Below, piece by piece: positions 15,640 through 23,977 of a stretch of DNA of 64,000 bases (position 1 is the first letter of the stretch; every line of letters starts with the position of its first letter). This DNA comes from Streptomyces sp. NBC_01314 (GTDB lineage Bacteria; Actinomycetota; Actinomycetes; Streptomycetales; Streptomycetaceae), in NCBI RefSeq assembly GCF_041435215.1, contig NZ_CP108394.1, positions 5,828,001-5,892,000 of the forward strand. The letters run 5' to 3'. A program made the translations under genes and the position numbers. The notes beneath the pieces are model-generated. The model was not told the origin of the DNA. It did not search any database and worked only from the letters and a program-made list of their open reading frames with translations.

Positions 15640-18003
15640 ATGCGGGACAGTGGCAGGCGGGGGCATGTTCAGGGGAACGTTTTGAGCCACGGGCCAAACG
15701 GTTCGTGCGCTTCATGCGGTTCATCCGGGTCGTGCGCTTCATGTGGTTCGCACGGGACGTATCGCGACGCCTGGGGTATCCCGCACCTTCGCGCCGCCGA
15801 CGTCCGTGCGCTCGCCCACGCGCAGGGCCGGGTCACAGCCCTCGACCGCGCGTGGCAGCTGGAGGTCGAACGCCACCGCGTCCAGGGCACCTCGGCCGCC
15901 TTCCTCGGCGTCGGCTCCCTCGGCTGGGACCGGTTCGCGCGACGGGCGCGTCTGGAGGACACGGCCCGAAGATGCTTCGCCCGGCTGGAGAGAACGGACC
16001 CGGAGACCGCCGACTGGGTCCGGGCGTACGTCGAGGGTGTGAACGACGGGCTGGTCGAGGGCGGTCGGCGCGCGCCCGAGTTCGAGCGCGCCGGGATCGA
16101 ACCCGGGCGTTGGGAGGCCTGGCATCCGCTCGGTGTCTGGCTCGCCACGCACATCCTGTTCGCCGGGTTCCCGGCGAAGCTCTGGCGCGAGGAGGCCGTA
16201 CGGCATCTCGGCGCCGACGCGGTCGGGCTCTTCGCCACCGACGGGCCCGCCACCTCCGGCAGCAACGGATGGCTCGTCGACGGGTCCCGTACGACCACCG
16301 GGCAGGCCGTCATCGCCGGTGATCCGCACCGGTTCATCGAGGAGCCCGGCGTCTACCAGCAGATCCACCTCTCCTGCCCCGAGTTCGACGTCGTCGGCCT
16401 CGCCGTCCCGGGCATGCCCGGCATCGCCCACTTCGGTCACACCGGTGACGTGGCCTGGGCCATCACCAACGCCATGGCCGACTACCAGGACCTGTACCGG
16501 GAGCGACTGCGGTGCAGGGGCAGAGGCGGGGGCGGAGACGGGGACGCGGACGGGGACGTCGTCGAGGCGCTCGATCCGGACGGGGTGTGGCGGGCCGTGC
16601 ACCGGCGTGTGGAGATCATCGAGGTCGCGGGCGGGGAACCCGTCGAGGTGGAGGTGATCGAGACCCCGCGGGGGCCGGTCGTCATCGGGGGCCTGGATCC
16701 GCGCGCCCTCGACACGGTCGGCCCTCTCAGCCTCCGTTACCCGCCCCGTGTCACCGAGGACCTCGGGCTCAGCGCGCTTCTCCCCCTCCTCCGGGCCCGC
16801 GAAGTCGCCGATGTGGACCGGGCGTTCGATCGGTGGGCCGAGCCGGTGAACGTCGTGCAGGCCGCGGACACGCGGGGCGGGGTGCTGCACCGGGTGGCGG
16901 GACGGGTGCCGGTGCGGAGCCGGGACAACCGGACGCGGGTGGTCCCGGCGTGGGAGCCGGGGCACGAGTGGGAGGGGTGGCACGAGCCGCCGTACGGCAC
17001 GTTCGAGGACGGCGTCGCGGTGATGGCCAACCAGCGTGGTCCGGCGACCCCGTTGGGCGTCGAGTTCGCCCCGCCGCACCGAGCCGAACGCATCCGCACG
17101 CTGCTGAACGAGAAGCAGCTGTGGTCCGCCCCGGACATGCCCGCCCTCCACATGGACACCCATCTGGCCTCCGCCGGACCCCTGTTGGACCATGTGGCCG
17201 CCCTCGCCGACACCACCGACGCCACTGCCACCACCCACGCGTCTGCCACCACCGAGGGCGGTCCCGGGAGACCTGCGGGGCTCACCCCGGCCGCAGCCGC
17301 GCTGCGCGACCGGCTCCTGCGCTGGGACCGGCGGATGGAGGCCGAGAGCGTCGAGGCGGCGGCGTACGCGGCGCTGCGCGGGGCGGTCGTACGGCGGCTC
17401 GCGGCGGAGTCCGCCTTCGCGGCGCTGGCGGTGCCGCCGGCGTACCCCGAGGTCTTCCGGCCCTGGCTCTCGCTCACCGTTCGCATCGGCTTCGCGCTCG
17501 AACATCTGCTCAGGGTCGAGGAGTTGTACGGGATCGACCGGGCCGGGCTCGTGCGGGAGGCGCTGGAGGAGGCCGCCGGCACGGAATCCGGGCGCTGGGG
17601 TGACCGCCACCGGCTCGTGCCGTGGCGCGCGCTCCCGGACGACGACCCGGGCGCCCCCGACGAGCCGGGTCTCGCCGGGGACCACGACTGTGTGCTCTGC
17701 ACCTCCGCCGTCCCCGGCATCACCGACCTCAGCGCTCGCGGCCCCGCCGCCCGTTACGTCTGGGACCTGGCCCGGCGTGAGGACAGCCTCTGGGTGGTGC
17801 CGTTCGGGGCGTCCGGCGTGGGCGGATCGGCCCACCACCGCGACCAGCTGCCCCTGTGGCTCAGGGGAGACCTGGTACCGGTCGTCACCGACTGGAACCG
17901 CCTCACCCTCACCAAGGACGACGAGACCAACGAGACCAACGAGACCAACCAGAACAACAGCACGAACGAGCAGGGCAGCGAGGAGGAGTTCCATGACCGT
18001 TGA
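15640..18003 (+). CDS. Penicillin acylase-family (S45) Ntn-hydrolase
   Basis: 787 residues from the ATG at 15640; the true start could be a TTG near 15681. The alpha part has the conserved opening YRDAWGIPHLRAADVRALAH and AQGRVTALDRAWQLEVER. The autoprocessing site is TSGSNGWLVDG: Ser at about residue 208 becomes the N-terminal nucleophile of the beta subunit. Further S45 features are DPHRFIEEPGVYQQIHL, GMPGIAHFGHTGDVAWAITN and AADTRGGVLHRVAGRVP. Such enzymes cleave amides; PvdQ does so during pyoverdine maturation. The iron box upstream and the acetyltransferase downstream suggest a siderophore role, which is inference. No signal peptide is apparent. The N-terminus carries CASCGS repeats, and the C-terminus an NET-repeat tail. 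Confidence 0.88.
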   Translation: MRDSGRRGHVQGNVLSHGPNGSCASCGSSGSCASCGSHGTYRDAWGIPHLRAADVRALAHAQGRVTALDRAWQLEVERHRVQGTSAAFLGVGSLGWDRFARRARLEDTARRCFARLERTDPETADWVRAYVEGVNDGLVEGGRRAPEFERAGIEPGRWEAWHPLGVWLATHILFAGFPAKLWREEAVRHLGADAVGLFATDGPATSGSNGWLVDGSRTTTGQAVIAGDPHRFIEEPGVYQQIHLSCPEFDVVGLAVPGMPGIAHFGHTGDVAWAITNAMADYQDLYRERLRCRGRGGGGDGDADGDVVEALDPDGVWRAVHRRVEIIEVAGGEPVEVEVIETPRGPVVIGGLDPRALDTVGPLSLRYPPRVTEDLGLSALLPLLRAREVADVDRAFDRWAEPVNVVQAADTRGGVLHRVAGRVPVRSRDNRTRVVPAWEPGHEWEGWHEPPYGTFEDGVAVMANQRGPATPLGVEFAPPHRAERIRTLLNEKQLWSAPDMPALHMDTHLASAGPLLDHVAALADTTDATATTHASATTEGGPGRPAGLTPAAAALRDRLLRWDRRMEAESVEAAAYAALRGAVVRRLAAESAFAALAVPPAYPEVFRPWLSLTVRIGFALEHLLRVEELYGIDRAGLVREALEEAAGTESGRWGDRHRLVPWRALPDDDPGAPDEPGLAGDHDCVLCTSAVPGITDLSARGPAARYVWDLARREDSLWVVPFGASGVGGSAHHRDQLPLWLRGDLVPVVTDWNRLTLTKDDETNETNETNQNNSTNEQGSEEEFHDR

Positions 18004-18610
18004 GTCGTACGGCGGCCGTGCGGCCGTTCATGAGCAGGTGGTCGACGGGTTCGGGACCGTGCGGATCCTGCCGTTGGACGCGAAGGCCGATGCCGAGGTG
18101 GTCCATGGCTGGGTGAGTGAGCCGAGGGCCGGGTTCTGGGGCATGACCGGGCTCACGAAGGAGCAGGTGCGGGAGGTGTACGAGGGTCTGGAGGCCTTCG
18201 ACACCCACCACGCCTACCTCGCGGTGCACGACGGCGAGCCCGTCGGGCTGCTGCAGACGTACGAACCGGAGGCCGACCGGGTCGGTGAGTGCTACGAGGT
18301 CGAGCCCGGCGACCTCGGCGTCCATGTGCTGCTGGCTCCCGCCGGGGACGGCGGAGGGCGGCCGGGGTGGTCGTCCACGGTGCTGGCGGTCTTCACGTCG
18401 TACGTCCTGGTCGGGCTGGACCGGCCACGGGTCGTCGTCGATCCGGACGAGCGGAACGAGAGGGCGATCGCACGGTTCGCGCGGCAGGGGTTCCAGCGTG
18501 GGCCGGTCGTCGTACTGCCGGAGATCGATCTGCCGGAGGTGTATCTGCCCGAGAAGCGGGCCCGGCTGGCGTTCCTGCGGAGGGAGACCGTGTGCGGTCA
18601 CGGTCAGTAG
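17993..18610 (+). CDS. GNAT acetyltransferase of the siderophore (IucB/MbtK-like) type
   Basis: 205 residues; the ATG at 17993 follows AGGAGG and overlaps the acylase stop by 11 bases, so the genes are translationally coupled. Features of hydroxamate-siderophore acyltransferases are seen: VHGWVSEPRAGFWGM near 35-50, YLAVHDGEPVGLLQTYEPE, the acetyl-CoA region in a stretch around LGVHVLLAP and VVVDPDERNERAIARFARQGF, typical of the IucB family. It would acylate an N-hydroxy-diamine in the cytosol. No siderophore synthetase lies nearby, so it may act in trans or on another amine. Confidence 0.85.
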   Translation: MTVESYGGRAAVHEQVVDGFGTVRILPLDAKADAEVVHGWVSEPRAGFWGMTGLTKEQVREVYEGLEAFDTHHAYLAVHDGEPVGLLQTYEPEADRVGECYEVEPGDLGVHVLLAPAGDGGGRPGWSSTVLAVFTSYVLVGLDRPRVVVDPDERNERAIARFARQGFQRGPVVVLPEIDLPEVYLPEKRARLAFLRRETVCGHGQ

Positions 18611-18615
18611 CGTCT

Positions 18616-20859
18616 CTAGAACTCTGTGTGTGCCTGTGGTTTCCAGGCTTTTCGGGCGCGGCGTGGCCGTGTGCGGTTGCCGTCCGGTGGTCCGAACCTT
18701 GGGGTGAGGGGATGGACTTCGGTGGCGTGCAGGTGGTGGAAGCCGGTCCGCTCGGCGGCGCGGGTGCGCCGTCGACAGGTTCCGCGTGAGAGCCGCACCC
18801 GGCCGGACCGAAGAGGGTCTTCTTCGGTCCGGTGGGGTGCGGGTACTCCATGACCTGGCACCGGCCCGGGTGTGGCGGCTGGTGTCGTGGTGTCATGCCC
18901 CGCCGGACGCTGGACCGCCCCCGTGGTAGGGGTGGTGGCGGGGACCGTACGCACATCGGGCGTACGGCGGGAAGTCTTCTGGCCCGGGGCTGCGGCGGCG
19001 CGCCGGGTGTCTCGGCCGCGAGGGCCGGCGGGCCTGCTGGGGGTGGGGTGTCCCTTGCCCGCAGTGGTCTTCGGTCCGGCCGGGCGGGGCGGGGCCGTCT
19101 CGGCGCGGCGTTGGCGGCGCAGGCGGCGGGTGGTCTTCTTCGGCCGGCGCACCTGGGCCACGGTGCCCTCGATGGTGGTGCGGATGGTGCGGGCGTGGGT
19201 GGCGCGGTCGGTGACGGTGTGGCTCTGGGCGAGCAGGCCGCGCGAGACGATGCGGCGGGCGGCGGCGTGGTCGCGGTCCATGGACAGGTGGCAGCGGGTG
19301 CAGTGGGCCCATGTCCAGCCGCGCTCACCGAGCCGGTCGGGGGCGGGGTGGTGACCCAGCGGGCCGAGGCAGCCGGGACAGCGGGCGGAGGTGCCCCGGG
19401 CGGGGACGGTGACCACCGCGATGCCCGCCTTCGCGGCCAGGTGCCGCATCGCCTCGGCGACGGTGCCGCGGACCTGCCCGGACAGGCGGGCGTTGCCGCG
19501 CCTGCGGCCGCGCGCCTCCAGGGTGGCGAGGTCTTCGAGGTAGATGACGGTGGCGCCGAGCGCGGCGGCCTGGTCGACGGCCCAGCGGGCCGCCGACCAC
19601 GCCAGCGCGTCGTTCAGCTTCCGGATGCGGGCGCACACCCGCTCATGCTCGCTCTGCAGCACCGCGGCCTTGTCCAGGAGGCCGGCCCAGGCCAGGTGCG
19701 GGGCGCCGAGCCCGTCGGCCAGCGCCTGGTAGTGGTCGCGTTTGGCGGCGAGGTGTTCGCGGTGGCCGCGCAGCCGGTGCAGTTTCGCACTGATCGCGGT
19801 GGCGGCGAAGAGCAGGGGGCGGCCGTCGGTGATCACCCGCGCCGCCCCGCCACGCCCGGTCAGACGGCCCAGGGTGCCGGTGAGCAGGGTGTTCACCCCC
19901 CAGTCGAAACCCGCCGCCACGGTGTGCCCGGACGCCCTGGCGGCCGAGACGGGGCGCGTGTGCGGCAGGTCCACCGCGATCCGCCCACTGCCGGTGGGGC
20001 GCAGGGTGGGGGTGTGCAGGACCGCGTCCGGACCGACGGTGCCCGGCAGCCGCAGGTCGATCACATGCCAGGCCCACTCCCGCCCCGAGGCCGGGGCCGC
20101 GCACAGCGGGAGTTTCACCCGCAGCCGGGCCGTGGCCTCGTCCAGGCGCTGAAGGGTGACCTGCTGGCGGTCCATCGCCGCCAGCAGCACCTGCGCCGCG
20201 ATCCGGGGCGGCTCCTCCAGCTCGCACAGTCCGGCGGGCAGCTTCCCGTGCCCGGCCAGATGGGCGCGCACCTGGTGGGTGCGGTTGCGGATCTCCGCAC
20301 TGCTGACCCCGGTCGGCAGCAGCGCCCGCAGCGCGGCCCACTCCGCCCCGGTGCGCCGAACGGGGTCGGCGGGCCAGGCCGTGAGGATCGCGGCCACGAT
20401 GGTGCGCCGGTGCAGGGCCAGGCGCAGCATGCGTGCCGCGTACTCCTGGGCCGCCCGGCGCACCCGGTCCGAGACATACACCCCCTCGGCGGGCGCGGCA
20501 TCCCCCGCCCAGTGCAGGCGGCGCATGGCCATCCAGCCCTTGGACGGCAGATCCTCGCCCCGCCCGTCGAGGCCGGCGGCCAGTACGTCCAGCGAACCCT
20601 CGTCCCACCGGGAGGCCACCAGACGGCCGGTCGGTTCCCGGCACAAGGAGGCCAGGAAGGACACCCGCTCCCACAGCAGCCGCTGACCCACCTGCTCGCC
20701 ACTGCCCTCGACCACAGCACGAAAGGCGGTGCACGTGGCCGTCGCCACCAACCGGCCCACACCCACCACCCCCCTCCACGGCCCCGAACCGGGCACACAC
20801 CAGCACCCGATCGGCCTAACGACCGACTCCCGCACAAAGACACGCACCCAGGCAACCAC
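18616..20859 (-). CDS. TnpB-like (IS1341/IS605 OrfB-type) RuvC nuclease with long C-terminal extension
   Basis: Up to 747 residues; the start is uncertain (GTG at 20859, or GTG at 20760 or 20748). The core is a TnpB: RuvC-I GFDWGVNTLLTG with Asp about 319, RuvC-II VIYLEDLATLE with Glu about 442, a four-Cys zinc ribbon (C494, C497, C520, C523) and RuvC-III MDRDHAAARRI with Asp about 530, so all catalytic residues are present. The last ~200 residues are an Arg/Pro-rich tail without recognised domain. TnpB proteins are RNA-guided DNA nucleases whose guide (omega) RNA usually comes from the 3' end of the gene. No tnpA is present. It stands between two unrelated genes. Confidence 0.82.
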   Translation of the reverse strand: MVAWVRVFVRESVVRPIGCWCVPGSGPWRGVVGVGRLVATATCTAFRAVVEGSGEQVGQRLLWERVSFLASLCREPTGRLVASRWDEGSLDVLAAGLDGRGEDLPSKGWMAMRRLHWAGDAAPAEGVYVSDRVRRAAQEYAARMLRLALHRRTIVAAILTAWPADPVRRTGAEWAALRALLPTGVSSAEIRNRTHQVRAHLAGHGKLPAGLCELEEPPRIAAQVLLAAMDRQQVTLQRLDEATARLRVKLPLCAAPASGREWAWHVIDLRLPGTVGPDAVLHTPTLRPTGSGRIAVDLPHTRPVSAARASGHTVAAGFDWGVNTLLTGTLGRLTGRGGAARVITDGRPLLFAATAISAKLHRLRGHREHLAAKRDHYQALADGLGAPHLAWAGLLDKAAVLQSEHERVCARIRKLNDALAWSAARWAVDQAAALGATVIYLEDLATLEARGRRRGNARLSGQVRGTVAEAMRHLAAKAGIAVVTVPARGTSARCPGCLGPLGHHPAPDRLGERGWTWAHCTRCHLSMDRDHAAARRIVSRGLLAQSHTVTDRATHARTIRTTIEGTVAQVRRPKKTTRRLRRQRRAETAPPRPAGPKTTAGKGHPTPSRPAGPRGRDTRRAAAAPGQKTSRRTPDVRTVPATTPTTGAVQRPAGHDTTTPAATPGPVPGHGVPAPHRTEEDPLRSGRVRLSRGTCRRRTRAAERTGFHHLHATEVHPLTPRFGPPDGNRTRPRRARKAWKPQAHTEF
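18795..18840 (-). other. Strong hairpin in the 3' part of the TnpB gene, possible omega-RNA stem
   Basis: CCGGACCGAAGA (18803-18814) pairs with TCTTCGGTCCGG (18821-18832) around a 6-base loop, extended by GCACCC (18795-18800) with GGGTGC (18835-18840). It is transcribed inside the 3' end of tnpB, where omega RNAs of IS605-family elements map. The guide segment and element end cannot be fixed by eye. Confidence 0.35.
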
Positions 20860-20960
20860 GCCCGATTCATGCAGGAAAACGCAGCAAAATCGCCAACAGT
20901 TGAAGACCCTCGGCGGTGGCTTCGATCGGGGGTCCGGGCGGTGGGCGTAACCTCTGACGG

Positions 20961-21461
20961 ATGACTCCCGAAGACCTCATCGCGCACTACGGGCTGGAGC
21001 CCATACCGCGCGAAGGCGGCCGATTCCGTCAGACCTGGGCGGGGCCCGAGCGGGGCGACGGGCGGCCGGAGGGGACCGCGATCATCGCCCTGCTCACCAC
21101 CGAACCCGGCGACTACTCCGCGCTGCACCGGCTGCCCGGCGACGAGATCTGGCACTTCCATCTCGGCGATCCACTGCGGATGCTGCTCCTCGCTCCGGAC
21201 GGCTCCTCGCGGGTCGTCGTCCTCGGCCCGGACGTGCTCGACGGGCAGCACGTGCAGTACGTCGTGCCCGCGGGGACCTGGATGGGGGCGAGGGTCCTGG
21301 GCGGTGGCGGTGGCGGCGGCGGTGGTGGGGGCTGGACGTTGTTCGGGTGCACGATGGCGCCGGGGTTCACGTTCGAGGGGTACGAGCACGGGGACGCCGC
21401 TGAGCTGACCCGGCTGTACCCGGACCGGGCCGCCGAGATAAGGGAGCTGGGGCGGGCGTAG
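20961..21461 (+). CDS. Cupin domain protein (Cupin_5/DUF985 type)
   Basis: 166 residues. The start MTPEDLIAHYGLEPIPREGG and FRQTW are the normal opening of this small family, followed by AIIALLTTEPGDYSALHRLPGDEIWHFHLGDPL (cited in two parts: SALHRL and EIWHFHLGDPL), which supplies the double-stranded-beta-helix metal-site His/Glu pattern, then YVVPAGTWMGARV and FGCTMAPGFTFEGYE. Function is unknown; yeast and bacterial relatives have been linked to sugar binding or epimerase-like folds. A run of about ten Gly codons (21301-21330) interrupts the loop before the last strands. Confidence 0.88.
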   Translation: MTPEDLIAHYGLEPIPREGGRFRQTWAGPERGDGRPEGTAIIALLTTEPGDYSALHRLPGDEIWHFHLGDPLRMLLLAPDGSSRVVVLGPDVLDGQHVQYVVPAGTWMGARVLGGGGGGGGGGGWTLFGCTMAPGFTFEGYEHGDAAELTRLYPDRAAEIRELGRA

Positions 21462-21622
21462 GCCGGGGAGGCCCGGTGGGCCCGGTGGGCCCGGTGCGGA
21501 TCGCGTTGAACGCGGTGTTCGTGCCGTCCGTACCTGTTCGAGGAGTCCGAGAGCCGGCGACCGTGGATCCGGAGCACTACGTGGACCGAGGCAGGTACAG
21601 CGACCCAGTCGAGGACAGGGCC

Positions 21623-23839
21623 ATGGACAGCACCAACAGCACCATGGAGCGGGTCGTGAACAGCGGTAGAGGTAGAGACAATAGAGACAGCAGAGACAGC
21701 GGCACGAGGCGGCATGGTGGGACCGGCGGTGGCCGGGGCCGAGGGGTTCAGCGCCTGGTGCTGCTGGGCACCGTGCTGGTCCTGTTCCTCCTCGGCGGGG
21801 CGGGTACCGCGTCCGCGCACGCCGCTCTCAAAGGCAGCGACCCCGTCGACGGAAGCGTCCTCGACGCCGCTCCCCGGGACATCACCCTCCGCTTCACCGA
21901 GTCGGTAAGCCTCCTGCAGGACTCCCTCCGCGTCCTCGACCCGGAGAACCGGGCCGTCGACACGGGCAAGCCGGGACGCGCGGACGGCCGTTCCGACACG
22001 GCACGTGTCACCCTCCCCGTCGGCCTCGACGACGGCACCTACACGATCGCCTGGCGGGTGGTCTCGGCCGACAGTCACCCCATCTCGGGCGCCCTGCTCT
22101 TCTCGATCGGCGAGCCCTCCGCGACCGCCGCGGTCCTCCCGGCCGACCTCACCGAGGACCCGCTCACCTCCTCCCTCTACGACATCACCCGCTACTTCGC
22201 GTACGGCGCCCTCGCCCTGCTCATCGGCGTGACCTTCTTCTTGGCGGTCGTGCTCGGGGGCCCGAGCGAGGCGCTGCGCAAGCTGCTTGTGGCGGGGTGG
22301 CTGGCGCTGCTGCTCGCCTCGGCGGCTCTGCTGCTGCTCCGCGGACCGTACGAGCGGGGCACCGGCATCGGAGCCGCCCTCGACCTCTCCGTCCTGCGCG
22401 ACACGATGGTGAGCCGGCCGGGACTCGCGCTGCTGGCCCGGCTGGCGCTGCTCGCGGTGGCCCCCGTTCTTCTCGTCCTCGTCCTCGGCCGAGCACGCAG
22501 GCACAGGTCCGAGGGGAGGCAGGGGGAGCAGGAGGAGTGGGGGAAGGGCGCGCTCGTCAGTGGGGCGCTGCTCTCCGTCGGCCTCGCCGGGACCTGGGCG
22601 GCCGCCGAGCACGCCTCCGCCGGTATCCAGGTGCCGGTCGCGATGACCTCCTCGGTGCTGCACCTGCTCGCCATGGCCGTCTGGCTGGGCGGGCTGACCG
22701 CGCTGCTCACCGTGTTGTACCGGGCGCCGGACACCCTGTCGGCCGCCGTGGTCAACCGTTTCTCCCGGCTCGCCTTCGTCTCGGTGATCGTCCTCGTCGT
22801 CACCGGCGTCTACCAGTCCTGGCGCGGCCTCGGCTCCTGGTCCGCCTTCACCTCCACGGCGTACGGGGAGGTCCTCGTCGCCAAGCTGGTCGCGGTACTG
22901 CTCCTGCTGGTGGCGGCGGCGTTCTCACGCCGTTGGACGGGACGGCTGGGGGAGGCTTCGGCGGAGGCCGGTGCGGTGGATGTGGCCGCGGGGTCGGCAG
23001 AGGCCGCGGGTTCAGCAGAGGCCGCCGGGTCGGCCGAGGATGCCGCGTCGACGACGGTCGCCGAGTCCGTGAGGGCCGACGAGTCGGTGAAGGCCGGCGA
23101 GCCCGTGAAGGCCGGCGAGTCGGTGAACGCTGCGGAGTCGGTGCGGGCCGCCGGTCTGACCGAGGTCACCGAGCGGGCGGCCGTGGCGGTGGCGGCGCGG
23201 GTGCCCGAGCGGGTGGGGGCCATCGACAGCAAGGTTTCGGAGGGTGGCGCCGATGTGCTCTCCCGTGGCCAGGGAGACGGCGGCCGAGGCGGCGGTGGCC
23301 AGGGCGACGGGGTGGGCTCGGCGGCCGAGGGCTCCTCGGTGGCTGATGCGCGGCGCCAGGGCCTGCGGCGTTCCGTGCTCGCGGAGTTCACCATGGCCGT
23401 CGTCGTGCTGGTGATCACCACCGTGCTGACGGGGACCCTGCCGGGCCGGGCGGCGGCGGAGATCGCGAAGGAGAGCGCGGGCGCGGCTGCCGCTGAGGTC
23501 ACGGCCTCCTCGACGACGTTCCCCTTCGACGTCGGCACCCCGAACGGTCACGGCAAGGTCCAGATCGACCTGGGCCCCGGGCGCGTGGGCAAGAACTCCG
23601 TGCAGGCCGTGGTCTTCGGCCCCGACGACGGCATCGCGACCGTCCCCGAACTGCGTCTCACCTTCACCCTGCGGGCCCAGAAGATCGGCCCGATCGACGC
23701 GAAGCTCACCGACCGCGGCGGCTACTGGGTCACCGACGACCTCCAGCTCCCCCTGCCCGGCAAGTGGACGATGAAGCTCACGGTCCGTACGACGGAGATC
23801 GACCAGGTCACGGTGGAGAAGTCGGTACGGGTGAGCTAG
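21623..23839 (+). CDS. CopC/CopD copper-resistance fusion protein (YcnJ-like)
   Basis: 738 residues from the ATG at 21623 (a second candidate is 21644). A basic N-terminus precedes a signal/TM segment (LVLLGTVLVLFLLGG) ending near GTASAHAALKGSDP, whose His after cleavage is the CopC copper ligand. CopC domain: PVDGSVLDAAPRDITLRFTE and VVSADSHPISGALLFSIGE. CopD: about eight membrane helices with AAAEHASAGIQV and LHLLAMAVWLGGLTAL. After helix eight comes a ~150-residue low-complexity cytoplasmic insert (SAEAAGSAEAAGSAEDA, ESVKAGEPVKAGES), then a last helix and an exported YtkA-like domain. It probably imports or handles copper at the membrane. Confidence 0.9.
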   Translation: MDSTNSTMERVVNSGRGRDNRDSRDSGTRRHGGTGGGRGRGVQRLVLLGTVLVLFLLGGAGTASAHAALKGSDPVDGSVLDAAPRDITLRFTESVSLLQDSLRVLDPENRAVDTGKPGRADGRSDTARVTLPVGLDDGTYTIAWRVVSADSHPISGALLFSIGEPSATAAVLPADLTEDPLTSSLYDITRYFAYGALALLIGVTFFLAVVLGGPSEALRKLLVAGWLALLLASAALLLLRGPYERGTGIGAALDLSVLRDTMVSRPGLALLARLALLAVAPVLLVLVLGRARRHRSEGRQGEQEEWGKGALVSGALLSVGLAGTWAAAEHASAGIQVPVAMTSSVLHLLAMAVWLGGLTALLTVLYRAPDTLSAAVVNRFSRLAFVSVIVLVVTGVYQSWRGLGSWSAFTSTAYGEVLVAKLVAVLLLLVAAAFSRRWTGRLGEASAEAGAVDVAAGSAEAAGSAEAAGSAEDAASTTVAESVRADESVKAGEPVKAGESVNAAESVRAAGLTEVTERAAVAVAARVPERVGAIDSKVSEGGADVLSRGQGDGGRGGGGQGDGVGSAAEGSSVADARRQGLRRSVLAEFTMAVVVLVITTVLTGTLPGRAAAEIAKESAGAAAAEVTASSTTFPFDVGTPNGHGKVQIDLGPGRVGKNSVQAVVFGPDDGIATVPELRLTFTLRAQKIGPIDAKLTDRGGYWVTDDLQLPLPGKWTMKLTVRTTEIDQVTVEKSVRVS

Positions 23840-23977
23840 CCGGGCTCAGCCGGGCCGGGGCGATCGAGGCCACCGAGGTCTCCAGCGCCCCGTTCCCTCC
23901 GTCCTTCCCGGACGACTCCACCGCGCTTCGGGCGGTCCTCTCGCCCTCCGGCCGGCACTCCCCCTCCGGCCGGTCCG

